Source: Sphingomonadaceae bacterium (lineage in GTDB: Bacteria > Pseudomonadota > Alphaproteobacteria > Sphingomonadales > Sphingomonadaceae). Taken from it: a DNA stretch of 64,000 bases. Below, piece by piece: positions 1-7,625 of the stretch (the stretch's first letter is position 1; the number at the start of each line of letters is the position of its first letter). The notes beneath the pieces were generated by a model, which saw only the letters and a list, made by a program, of their open reading frames with translations, was not told where the DNA came from and did no database searches. Location of the stretch: positions 62,001-126,000 of the forward strand of contig CANGJB010000002.1 of assembly GCA_947453945.1 (NCBI GenBank), given 5' to 3'. Made by a program: the position numbers and the translations under genes.

Positions 1-1
1 C

Positions 2-733
2 CTGAACGGCACCGAACCGCGCGGCTATGTCGCCGATGCCACCGCCGACTGGCTGATCGCGCAGCTCGACCGTGATGGCCGCCTCGATTCGCAAGCCGAA
101 CTCGAACTCCTCGTCCGCGTGCTGGAAAAGGCGCTCGGCACGCCGGACCGCCTGAAGGAATACGCGCTCGCCCAGATCGAGCGCGCGGTGCTGACCGGCG
201 AAGGCCCGACCCGGGATGGCGGCACCCTTGATGCAGGTTCGATCACCGAAGCCGAATGCAAGCTGCTGCGCCGCGTGATCTTCGCCAGCGGCGGGGATCG
301 CCCGGCCGCGGTCAGCCTGGCCGAGGCCGAGATGCTGTTCCGCCTCAAGGATGCCACGCTGCATGCCGCCAATGCGCCCGAATGGCAGCGCCTGTTCGTG
401 CAGGGCGTGGGCAACTACCTCCAGGGCTGGACCGGCGGACGTGCGATCAGCCGCGACCGCGCGGCAGAGCTCGAAACCTTCATGAACGACCGCACCAGCA
501 GTCTCAGCGCGTTCTTCGGCCGGATGAGCCGGGTGGGCGCGAGAGATTTGCGCAGCGCCGCCCAGGACATGCTCGCCGGTGGTGAGGCCCCCTCGCGCGA
601 CTATGCCGGTGAAGCCCACGCAGACGCCGCGCTAACCTCACCCGAACAGTCCTGGCTCCACGGCCGCATTCAGGCAGACGGCCAGACCGATCCGCTGGAA
701 GCGGCGCTACTGGCATTTCTTGCCGAAGGATGA
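2..733 (+). CDS. Hypothetical protein, 5' end outside the window
   Basis: An open frame runs from the window edge to a TGA at 731-733, giving 243 visible residues; the true start lies upstream. I do not recognise the family. The protein is soluble, helix-rich and acidic, with no membrane segment. Two stretches look like Asp/Gly-rich EF-hand-type loops (a DRDGRLDS motif near visible residue 24, and a TRDGG...LDAGS stretch around residues 70-80), each followed by an amphipathic helix, so calcium binding is possible but unproven. A PilZ gene follows 89 bp downstream on the same strand. Codon use matches the neighbours. The identity of the coding frame is secure; any function is guesswork. Confidence 0.75.
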   Translation: MNGTEPRGYVADATADWLIAQLDRDGRLDSQAELELLVRVLEKALGTPDRLKEYALAQIERAVLTGEGPTRDGGTLDAGSITEAECKLLRRVIFASGGDRPAAVSLAEAEMLFRLKDATLHAANAPEWQRLFVQGVGNYLQGWTGGRAISRDRAAELETFMNDRTSSLSAFFGRMSRVGARDLRSAAQDMLAGGEAPSRDYAGEAHADAALTSPEQSWLHGRIQADGQTDPLEAALLAFLAEG

Positions 734-822
734 CCGCATTCTTCATGTGTCGTTAGGCATTGAAGGCACAGGAAACGTTTACCCGCACCACTGCATGATC
801 GCGCCATCGCAAGGGGACGCGT

Positions 823-1149
823 ATGCAGATTCCGGCCAGAATGTTGTCGCATGATCAGGCGTTGGACAACCGCCGCGTGCAGCGTCTGCGCGCGGGCGAC
901 GCTGCCTCAGGGCGCGTGCAGCGCATCTTCGATATCTCGCGCTATGGCTGCCAGATCGAAAGCAACGATCTGGCCGATGGCGCCAGTGGCCAGTTTGTCG
1001 AGATCGATTTCGGCACGGTCATCACTCGCGCGATCATCCGCTGGTCCGACCGTGCGCGGCTCGGTCTCGAATTCGCGCGGCCGCTGGGATCGCGCGATGT
1101 CGATGCCCTGCTGGCAGAAACCGCGCCAATCCGCTTGCGCAGGCTTTAG
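823..1149 (+). CDS. PilZ domain protein (candidate c-di-GMP-binding adaptor)
   Basis: This is a 108-residue single-domain protein. An arginine-rich segment (NRRVQRLR, residues ~17-24) is followed by DISRYG near residue 39, which fits the PilZ signature of an Arg cluster followed by DxSxxG, and then a short beta-rich body typical of PilZ. Known members bind cyclic di-GMP and switch motility, adhesion or polysaccharide outputs. No partner domain is fused, so this would be a stand-alone receptor. The start is supported by an AAGGGGA ribosome-binding site about six bases before ATG 823. Downstream is a repeat element rather than an operon partner. Family assignment is by motif; actual ligand binding is an inference. 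Confidence 0.75.
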   Translation: MQIPARMLSHDQALDNRRVQRLRAGDAASGRVQRIFDISRYGCQIESNDLADGASGQFVEIDFGTVITRAIIRWSDRARLGLEFARPLGSRDVDALLAETAPIRLRRL

Positions 1150-1181
1150 AGCCTGTCGTCATCACCTTGATCTGAAATCTT

Positions 1182-1274
1182 TTCGTCACCCCAGCGAAGG
1201 CGGGGGTCCAGTTTCTACTGCCAAAGCGTGCGGCTGGCTTAGCTCTGGGTTCCCGCCTTCGCGGGAATGACGAA
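1182..1274. repeat. Imperfect inverted-repeat element (REP/MITE-like)
   Basis: Two ~28-base arms face each other: the left begins CGTCACCCCAGCGAAGG (1184 onward) and the right ends CCTTCGCGGGAATGACG (to 1272). They flank a ~33-base unrelated centre. The arms resemble the interspersed CGTCATTCCCGCGAAGGCGGG-type repeat found in many proteobacterial genomes. It sits between the PilZ gene and the convergent MpaB gene, so it may also act as a transcription barrier. Confidence 0.7.
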
Positions 1275-1304
1275 GTATGGCAGGTCGCCTCTTCTGGTGG
1301 AGCC

Positions 1305-2657
1305 CTAAGCTGCAGGCTTGATTGCAGACACCGGTTTGTACTTTGCCGCATCCGTGGTGAATTCGGCGTGGCCCAGGCTGCCGAGATAGCCGCGCACTTT
1401 GCCCACCAGCCTTTGATCCGCGAGATGCCGCACCACAGGTGTTTTGGCCGCCGCGCCGTAGAAACGCATCTGCCCGAGCAGCGTCAGACCCACAGCCGCC
1501 GCGCGCATCCGGTCGATCGCGCGGATCTTCACCCCGAAGCGCGCCGCTGCCTTGTCACTGCCATCGCAGAAGTTCTGCATGAAGTAGACTTTGGCGAACG
1601 AGCGTTCGAGCCGGGCGCGGATCTGGCCTTGCGGGGTCGAAGTATCGATCAGATCGGCTTCCAGCGTCGCGCGCAGCAGGCCGCCGCAAGTCGCTTCGTC
1701 AAACCCGGCCCGCAGCGAAAGCGCGCGCGCGTTCCACGCATCGACAATGCCCTGCGGCGTCTGGGCCAGAAGATCCTCCGGCAGGCCGAGCAGGAAGCAG
1801 CGATAGCGCGAAAGCTCGATCTGCGCGCGCTCTTCGGGCGTGAAGTCGCTGCGGCCTTCCTTCAGCACCTTGGACGAGATGAGAAAGTCCGAAATCAGGC
1901 CGGCAGGCATCTGGTCCACTTGCGGGATCGGAATGCCATAGACCTTCTGGTCCCACTGGCCGCGTGACAGCACGTTGAAGCGCACCATCGAATGCATCAG
2001 CCGCACCATCGCCGCCGCCTTGAAGCCGCGGCCGAAGCGGGCCAGCGCGCCGGGCAGCACCGAAGTGCCGAAGAACGTCGCGGTTTCCTTGATCCGGCGC
2101 GCGGCGGTCTTGTTGGAAAGCGTGCCCGTGAGCGCCATCGGCAGCGCGGCATACTTGTTCATGAAGGTGGCGATGAACGCGCCCCGGATCGCCCAGGGCG
2201 CCACATTGGCAAAAGCCACGCGCTGGAGCCGCGCGCCTTCTTCGACAAGCTGCATGTCCACCCACGCGGGCGTGGCTTCCATGCTGCGAATGAAGGTGAA
2301 AAGCTCGGCCGGCGCGCCCTCCACCGTGTCGAGCCCCTTGTCGCAGGCCTCCACCAGCATATCGACCAACCGCTTGAAGCCAAACTCCGGCATCAGTGCG
2401 GCATAGGGATCGGCCACGGCATCGCCCATCATGGTGTAGGCGGCCACGCGCTCCATCAATTCGCGGTTTTCGAGGAGCCCCGCCGCCACCTTGGGATAGC
2501 TGCGCAACTCGCTGGCGGAGATAAGCTCCTGCGGGTTTTCGGCGTCCAGCAGCAGCCGCTCGGGATGGATTGAGAAGTCGACCGCACCGTACATCGCCGG
2601 ATTGTCGGTGCGCTGCGCTGCGATGCGAGCGCGCAAATAGGCAATGGGGGTGGGCAT
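1305..2657 (-). CDS. Oxygenase MpaB family protein (DUF2236)
   Basis: A 450-residue soluble protein of the MpaB/latex-clearing-protein superfamily (PF09995), whose studied members are b-type haem oxygenases. The family hallmark VRLMHSMVRFNVL, with its candidate haem-ligand His, lies near residue 220, preceded by an RRIKETATFF helix and followed by YGIPIPQVDQMPAGL. There is no signal peptide, so a cytoplasmic location is expected. The substrate is unknown; members act on fungal intermediates, rubber and other lipids. Its start lies only 8 bp after the sufA stop on the same strand, so it appears to be the last cistron of the suf operon, which is an unusual neighbour for this family. The family call is strong, the function open. 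Confidence 0.85.
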   Translation of the reverse strand: MPTPIAYLRARIAAQRTDNPAMYGAVDFSIHPERLLLDAENPQELISASELRSYPKVAAGLLENRELMERVAAYTMMGDAVADPYAALMPEFGFKRLVDMLVEACDKGLDTVEGAPAELFTFIRSMEATPAWVDMQLVEEGARLQRVAFANVAPWAIRGAFIATFMNKYAALPMALTGTLSNKTAARRIKETATFFGTSVLPGALARFGRGFKAAAMVRLMHSMVRFNVLSRGQWDQKVYGIPIPQVDQMPAGLISDFLISSKVLKEGRSDFTPEERAQIELSRYRCFLLGLPEDLLAQTPQGIVDAWNARALSLRAGFDEATCGGLLRATLEADLIDTSTPQGQIRARLERSFAKVYFMQNFCDGSDKAAARFGVKIRAIDRMRAAAVGLTLLGQMRFYGAAAKTPVVRHLADQRLVGKVRGYLGSLGHAEFTTDAAKYKPVSAIKPAA

Positions 2658-2665
2658 TTCGCCGG

Positions 2666-3031
2666 TCAGACCGTGAAGCTTTCCCCGCAGCCGCAGGAGC
2701 CCTTGGCGTTGGGGTTCTGGAACACGAAACCGGCGGTGAAATCGTCTTCCTGCCAGTCCATCGTGCTGCCGATCAGATAGAGCACCGAACCGCCATCGAT
2801 GAAGAAGGAGCCGCCCGGCGTCTCGATCCGCTCGTCCATCGGATTGGCCGCGTCCACATAGTCCACCGAATAGGCGAGGCCCGAACAGCCCCGGCGCGGG
2901 GTGGAAAGCTTGACCCCGATCGACCCTTCCGGCGCGCTGGCCATCAGCTTGGCGATCCGCGCCTCGGCGGAAGACGTCAGGATCACCGCTGCTGGGCGCT
3001 GGCGAGTACGGGTGGGAGCTTCTGTGGTCAT
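2666..3031 (-). CDS. sufA: SufA, A-type iron-sulfur carrier
   Basis: A 121-residue A-type carrier that receives clusters from SufBCD and hands them to apo-proteins. The three conserved cysteines are present: one in RRGCSGLAYSVDY and two in the C-terminal GSCGCGESF. I place the start at ATG 3031 (MTTEAP) rather than an in-frame ATG 27 bases further upstream, because AGGTGA sits seven bases before it. It follows sufT by 23 bp and precedes the MpaB gene by 8 bp, in line with the rest of the suf operon. It could be named IscA/ErpA-like, but the context argues for SufA. Confidence 0.93.
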   Translation of the reverse strand: MTTEAPTRTRQRPAAVILTSSAEARIAKLMASAPEGSIGVKLSTPRRGCSGLAYSVDYVDAANPMDERIETPGGSFFIDGGSVLYLIGSTMDWQEDDFTAGFVFQNPNAKGSCGCGESFTV

Positions 3032-3054
3032 GGCTTCACCTATATGGGTAGCGC

Positions 3055-3537
3055 TCAAAGCATTCCTAGCTCAAGCTTGGCATCATCGCTCATCTTCTGC
3101 GGATCCCAGGCCGGATCCCACACCAGATTGACCTCGGCATCGCGCACGCCGGGCACTGCCTCGACCCGCAGCTCCACTTCCGCCGGCATCGATTCGGCCA
3201 CCGGGCAGTTGGGCGTTGTCAGCGTCATCGATACCACGACCGAGCCTTCGGCGCTCACGTCCACGCCATAGATCAGCCCCAGATCATAGATATTGACCGG
3301 AATTTCGGGATCGAAAATCTCTTTCAGCGCGGCCACCACGCCTTCGTAGATATCCCCGCCCGGCTCGCCCGGCGCGGCAGCGACGGGCTGCGCGGCCAGG
3401 AAGCCGTCCAGATAATCGCGCTTGCGCTCAAGCTTCTCGACCGGGCTTTCCTCCACGGCCTGCTCCACGAAGGCCCGCTTCGGCGCCTCGACGGCCTCGA
3501 CTTCCTCGACCGCGAACTTGCGTTCTTCACCCATCAT
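3055..3537 (-). CDS. sufT: SufT, DUF59/MIP18 family Fe-S assembly protein
   Basis: 160 residues. The C-terminal ~100 residues form the MIP18/DUF59 domain, with DPEIPVNIYDLGLIYG and the conserved cysteine in TTPNCPVAESMP. The N-terminal ~55 residues are charged and Glu-rich, as in other SUF-linked members. SufT helps mature Fe-S proteins, especially under high cluster demand. A GAGGA ribosome-binding site about seven bases upstream supports ATG 3537; a second ATG follows immediately. The gene lies 10 bp after sufS, within the suf operon. Confidence 0.92.
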   Translation of the reverse strand: MMGEERKFAVEEVEAVEAPKRAFVEQAVEESPVEKLERKRDYLDGFLAAQPVAAAPGEPGGDIYEGVVAALKEIFDPEIPVNIYDLGLIYGVDVSAEGSVVVSMTLTTPNCPVAESMPAEVELRVEAVPGVRDAEVNLVWDPAWDPQKMSDDAKLELGML

Positions 3538-3547
3538 CCGAAGATCC

Positions 3548-4759
3548 TCACCCGAAAATCCTTAGTGTCCGTTCGATCCCGCGCACGAGCGCGGCGATAT
3601 CGCTTTCATCGCTGTAAATGCCGAAGCTGGCGCGCGCGGTAGCGGGCACGCCGAGGTATTCCATCAGCGGCTGGGCACAGTGGTGCCCCGCACGGATCGC
3701 CACGTTCTCCTCGTCGAGGATCGTGCCGAGATCGTGCGGGTGCACGCCTTCCAGCGCGAAGCTGACGATCCCGGCGCTTTCCGCCGGGCCGAACAGCCGC
3801 ACCGAATTGATCCGCCCAAGCGCCTCGCGCGCCTTGCCCACCAGCGCCGCTTCATGCGCGTGGATCGCGGCGAGGCCATGCGCGCTCACGAAATCCGCCG
3901 CCGCGCCAAAGGCAATCGCCTCGACAATCGCGGGGGTACCGGCTTCGAACCGCTGCGGCGCGGGGGCCCAGGTCGTCTCGGCAAAGGTCACGCGGTCGAT
4001 CATCGAACCGCCGCCCTGCCATGGCGGCATGGCATCCAGCAGTTCAGCCTTGGCCCAGAGCGCGCCGATCCCGGTCGGCCCGTAAAGCTTGTGCCCTGAA
4101 AACACATAGAAATCGGGAGCCAGCGCGGCCACATCGACCGGCAGCCGCGCGACCGACTGGCAGCCATCGAGCAGTATCTTCGCGCCCACGCCATGCGCCA
4201 GCGCGACCGCACGCGGCGCATCGAGTACCGAGCCGAGCACGTTGGAGATATGAGCAAAGGCCACCAGCTTGTGCGCCGGGGTCAGCATCCGCTCCGCCGC
4301 ATCAAGGTCGATCCGCCCGTCTTCGGTCAGCGGGCAGACGTCGATTTCAAGGCCGGTCCGGGCGCGAATCAGCTGCCACGGCACGATATTGGAATGATGC
4401 TCCAGCTGCGAAAGCAGCACGCGGTCACCGGGCCTCAGGTTCGCGATACCCCAGGACTGCGCGACCAGATTGATCGCCTCGGTCGCGCCGCGCGTGAACA
4501 CCAGCTCGTGTTCGGCCCCGCCGATCAGCGCAGCCACTTTGCGCCGCGCCTCTTCATAGGCCAGCGTCATTTCGGCCGAACGGGTATAGACCCCCCGGTG
4601 CACGGTCGCATAATCCGCGCCCATCGCTCGGCTCATGGCGTCGATCACCACCTGCGGCTTCTGCGCGGTGGCGGCGGTATCGAGGTAGTGCCAGCGCTGG
4701 CCATCCCTGTTCAGCAGGCCGGGCCATTCCTCGGTGCGGGTGAGAGTGGCCGTGCTCAC
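3548..4759 (-). CDS. sufS: SufS, group II cysteine desulfurase
   Basis: A 403-residue PLP enzyme that removes sulfur from cysteine to feed SUF cluster assembly. The PLP lysine is in FSGHKLYGPTGIG, a conserved His pair in QLEHHSNIVPW, and the persulfide cysteine in IRAGHHCAQPLM, the group II arrangement. The GTG start at 4759 overlaps the sufD stop by four bases, indicating translational coupling. No SufE or SufU sulfur acceptor is encoded in this operon, so the acceptor must lie elsewhere or be replaced. Confidence 0.96.
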   Translation of the reverse strand: MSTATLTRTEEWPGLLNRDGQRWHYLDTAATAQKPQVVIDAMSRAMGADYATVHRGVYTRSAEMTLAYEEARRKVAALIGGAEHELVFTRGATEAINLVAQSWGIANLRPGDRVLLSQLEHHSNIVPWQLIRARTGLEIDVCPLTEDGRIDLDAAERMLTPAHKLVAFAHISNVLGSVLDAPRAVALAHGVGAKILLDGCQSVARLPVDVAALAPDFYVFSGHKLYGPTGIGALWAKAELLDAMPPWQGGGSMIDRVTFAETTWAPAPQRFEAGTPAIVEAIAFGAAADFVSAHGLAAIHAHEAALVGKAREALGRINSVRLFGPAESAGIVSFALEGVHPHDLGTILDEENVAIRAGHHCAQPLMEYLGVPATARASFGIYSDESDIAALVRGIERTLRIFG

Positions 4760-5490
4760 AGCAAGCCCTCCAGCGCTGCCAGCGCCGCCTCGGTCAGCGC
4801 CTCACCCTCGGGCGCGCCAACAAAGGCTTCCGCGATGAACGCGTGGAGCATCAGCTTCTTGGCTTCGGCAGGCGGGAGCCCGCGCGATTGCAGGTAGAAC
4901 AGGCCTTGCGGATCCAATTCGCCGACAGCGCAGCCATGCGCGCACTTCACGTCGTCGGCATAGATTTCAAGCTCGGGCCGCGCATTGGCGGTCGCGGTGC
5001 GTTCCAGCAGCATCGCGCGGATCGATTGTACGCCGTCCGTGCCCACCGCTCCGCGCGCGACATGGACTTTGCCGAGATAGGTCCCCGTCGCCGTGCCGCC
5101 CAGCACCGAGCGCACGGTCTGCCGGCTCACGGCATCGGGTTCCAGATGGCGAACCTCGGTCACGATCTCCAGCGTCTGCGCGCCGCCGCCCAGCTGCGCC
5201 GCGCCGAAGTGGAACGACGCGCCTTTGCCCAGCGTGGCCGTGACGGAAATGCGCCCATAGGCCCCGCCGGCATTCAGCACGCGCAGATCAAAGCTCGCGC
5301 CATCTTCCAGCGTGATCGCGATATCGCGCACTTCAGCACCGTGGCTAAGCGCCGTGATCGCCAGCGCATCGCTCTGCCCGGCGGACACGTGGATCATCTG
5401 CGATGTAATCGGCCACAGCGGTGCCAGCGCGGCCAGATCGGCGTAGCGGTAAGCTTCATCCTTGCGAGTTGGGAGCGCCAAACTAGCCAC
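4756..5490 (-). CDS. sufD: SufD, Fe-S scaffold subunit (short form)
   Basis: 244 residues, matching the beta-helix and C-terminal part of SufD, including CAHGCAVGELDPQGLFYLQS and SRGLPPAEAKKLMLHAFI near the C-terminus. It partners with SufB and SufC in the scaffold complex. It is much shorter than the ~420-residue enterobacterial protein because the N-terminal region is reduced, which I believe is common in alphaproteobacteria. GTG 5490 overlaps the stop of the upstream small gene by eight bases, and its own stop overlaps sufS. The family call is firm; the reduced N-terminus should be borne in mind for complex stoichiometry. Confidence 0.92.
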   Translation of the reverse strand: MASLALPTRKDEAYRYADLAALAPLWPITSQMIHVSAGQSDALAITALSHGAEVRDIAITLEDGASFDLRVLNAGGAYGRISVTATLGKGASFHFGAAQLGGGAQTLEIVTEVRHLEPDAVSRQTVRSVLGGTATGTYLGKVHVARGAVGTDGVQSIRAMLLERTATANARPELEIYADDVKCAHGCAVGELDPQGLFYLQSRGLPPAEAKKLMLHAFIAEAFVGAPEGEALTEAALAALEGLL

Positions 5491-5869
5491 GGGCCACCTC
5501 GCAACGCACCATGGGGATGGGTGCTTCGGAAACCTTGGCTCCGCTCCGCTCCAGCACGTGAAGCACCAGCATCCGCCCGTCCGGGCTCAGCACATAGTCC
5601 GCCGTCAGCGCCACGCCGAAATCATCGTCGCCTTCGCGCACCACGATATGCCGCTCACCCAGCGTCTCGATCGCCTTGACCACGCCCCAGTAATCGCCCT
5701 CGGTGTTCATCGCGGGCGTGACGATGCGGCGGGCATACTTGTCGCCGCACAGCACTGCCGATGGCGCCCATTCGCCAAGGAACGACGCCGGCATGACAGC
5801 AGCGAGGGGCGTGGGCTGCGCAGGTGGGACAGGCTCCGCCGCCGCTGCAAGGGCGATCAGCAGGCTCAT
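5483..5869 (-). CDS. Small exported protein encoded between sufC and sufD
   Basis: 128 residues of unknown family. The first ~13 residues (MSLLIALAAAAEP) look like a short signal peptide or membrane anchor followed by a Pro/Ala stretch, so export is likely. The mature part contains a GEWAP segment, a cysteine at SAVLCGDKYARR, a second near the C-terminus (PMVRCEVARG), and beta-strand-like stretches, suggesting a small lipocalin-like or barrel fold with a disulfide. The start overlaps the sufC stop by four bases and its end overlaps sufD by eight, so it is made with the SUF machinery. An exported protein in a cytosolic Fe-S operon is unexpected. No function can be assigned. Confidence 0.75.
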   Translation of the reverse strand: MSLLIALAAAAEPVPPAQPTPLAAVMPASFLGEWAPSAVLCGDKYARRIVTPAMNTEGDYWGVVKAIETLGERHIVVREGDDDFGVALTADYVLSPDGRMLVLHVLERSGAKVSEAPIPMVRCEVARG

Positions 5870-6609
5870 GCCGCCACCGCCTCATAGCCATGCTCTTCGA
5901 GTTCGAGCGCCAGGTCCGCTCCGCCCGACTTCACGATCCGCCCGCCCGCGAGCACGTGTACGAAGTCCGGCTTCACGTAATCGAGCAGGCGCTGGTAGTG
6001 CGTGATCAGCAGCACGGCCTTGTCCGGCTTGCGCATGATCGCATTGATGCCTTCGCCGCAAATCCGCAGCGCATCGATGTCGAGGCCCGAATCGGTCTCG
6101 TCCAGAATAGCCAGCTTGGGCGCGAGGATGCCCATCTGGACCATCTCGGCGCGCTTCTTCTCGCCGCCCGAAAAGCCCACGTTCACCGGGCGCTTGAGCA
6201 TGTCCATGTCGAAGCGCAGCAGCGCGGCCTGCTCTTTGGCGAGCTTGATGAACGCCGCGCCCGAAAGCGGCTCAAGCCCATGCACCTTGCGCTGCGCATT
6301 GAGCGCCTCGCGCAGGAACTGCAGGTTGGAAACACCGGGGATCTCGACCGGATACTGGAAGCCGAGGAACAGCCCCGCTGCCGCGCGCTCGTGCGGTTCG
6401 AGCGCGAGCAGGTCCTGCCCGTCGAAGTCCACGCTGCCGCCAGTCACTTCGTAGCCAGGACGGCCGCCCAGCGTGTAGCCGAGCGTCGATTTGCCCGCGC
6501 CGTTGGGCCCCATGATCGCATGGATCTCGCCCGCGTTCACGGTGAGCGAAAGGCCCTTGAGGATCGGCTTGTCGGCAACAGTGGCGGAAAGATTGTCGAT
6601 TTTCAGCAT
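5866..6609 (-). CDS. sufC: SufC, ATPase of the SufBCD scaffold
   Basis: A 247-residue soluble ABC-type ATPase. The Walker A motif is GPNGAGKSTLG, the signature FSGGEKKRAEMVQM and Walker B LAILDETDSGLD, all standard for SufC. It energises cluster assembly on SufB/SufD in the cytosol. Its ATG overlaps the stop of the upstream GNAT-DUF559 gene by one base (TGATG), and its own stop overlaps the next gene. No missing residue was seen. Confidence 0.97.
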   Translation of the reverse strand: MLKIDNLSATVADKPILKGLSLTVNAGEIHAIMGPNGAGKSTLGYTLGGRPGYEVTGGSVDFDGQDLLALEPHERAAAGLFLGFQYPVEIPGVSNLQFLREALNAQRKVHGLEPLSGAAFIKLAKEQAALLRFDMDMLKRPVNVGFSGGEKKRAEMVQMGILAPKLAILDETDSGLDIDALRICGEGINAIMRKPDKAVLLITHYQRLLDYVKPDFVHVLAGGRIVKSGGADLALELEEHGYEAVAA

Positions 6610-7625
6610 CAGTGGTTCCGAGGTGAGCGCGGCGCGGCGCGCCTGGGGGCAGACCGCTTGGCACGGCGGTCGGTGTGGCAGGCGCGCATCGCGTCGGAAA
6701 CGCGTTGCGCGGCGGCAGCCGGATCGGCGAGAACCTGGGCAGCGGCAATGCGCTCCACCCGGTAGCCCACTTCGGCAAGGCTCTTGTCGCGTGCGGCAGT
6801 GAAGGCGGCATCGGTATCGCCTTCAAGCTCGATCACCAGCATCAGCTGCTTGCAGGCAAAATCGACAATCGCCGATCCGATCACGGCCTGCTGCTTGAAG
6901 GTATAGCCGCCGGTTTCCACTCCGCCGAGCGCCTCGGCCAGCGCGATCTGTGCCGCGGTCGGGTTGCGGCGCATCTCGCGGGAGCGTTCGTGCAGCGCAT
7001 CGAGCCGCGATTCCGAGATCTCCCAGCCGCGCCCCTTCTTCTGCAAGGTCGGTGCATCATCCCCGCCGAATCGCACCGAAAGCTTGCGCTTGGCCGGGGC
7101 CTGCGCCGCCGCATCAGCCAATGCCGTCAGGGCAAAGCGCTTATGCACGCGGTCCACCAGTGTCCCGTCCATGAGCGGCACGCCTTCGGTCACAGCGTGA
7201 TCGGCAAAGCCCTGCTTGTCATAGAACGCGAGGCCGCCGGTGTTGTCCGCCCGGATCGTCGCGTTGATGGCCGTGAGCCCAAGCTCCGCCGCCCGCGCGC
7301 ACGTGGCCGCAAACAATGCGCTGCCAATCCCGCGCTGCGTGCCGCCGACTTTCGCAAAGGTCGCGATATCGCCGATGTCGTCGGAAAGCTTGGGATCCTG
7401 CACCAGGGTCTGGAAGCCGAGCAACGTGCCGTCCTCGTCCTCCGCCACAAAGCAGCAGTGCACATCCGGACCGGTCAGATATGTCTCCGCCAGCCGTTCG
7501 GGCGCGAAGGGTTCTTCCAGTGCAGTCGTCCCGCCCGCCGCGATCACCGTGTTGAGCAGCTCCGCGAGGTCAGCTGCGTCGTCAGGCGCCACGGGGCGTA
7601 CCGTCAGGCTCATCACATCACTCAC
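6609..7625 (-). CDS. GNAT acetyltransferase fused to a DUF559 nuclease-like domain
   Basis: 338 residues in two parts. Residues ~7-165 are a GNAT acetyltransferase, with the acetyl-CoA loop [13 protein letters not shown] and the [13 protein letters not shown] motif. After a ~45-residue linker, residues ~213-318 match DUF559, a Vsr-like PD-(D/E)XK fold: [30 protein letters not shown], then [10 protein letters not shown]. The usual ELDGxxH segment reads ELEGDTD, so the final acidic/His part of the active site is changed and nuclease activity is doubtful. A basic tail ends the protein. It overlaps sufB by four bases and sufC by one, so it is co-translated with the SUF core. GTG 7625 is used here; ATG 7613 is an alternative. 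The fusion and its role are undescribed to me. Confidence 0.85.
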   Translation of the reverse strand: MSDVMSLTVRPVAPDDAADLAELLNTVIAAGGTTALEEPFAPERLAETYLTGPDVHCCFVAEDEDGTLLGFQTLVQDPKLSDDIGDIATFAKVGGTQRGIGSALFAATCARAAELGLTAINATIRADNTGGLAFYDKQGFADHAVTEGVPLMDGTLVDRVHKRFALTALADAAAQAPAKRKLSVRFGGDDAPTLQKKGRGWEISESRLDALHERSREMRRNPTAAQIALAEALGGVETGGYTFKQQAVIGSAIVDFACKQLMLVIELEGDTDAAFTAARDKSLAEVGYRVERIAAAQVLADPAAAAQRVSDAMRACHTDRRAKRSAPRRAAPRSPRNH

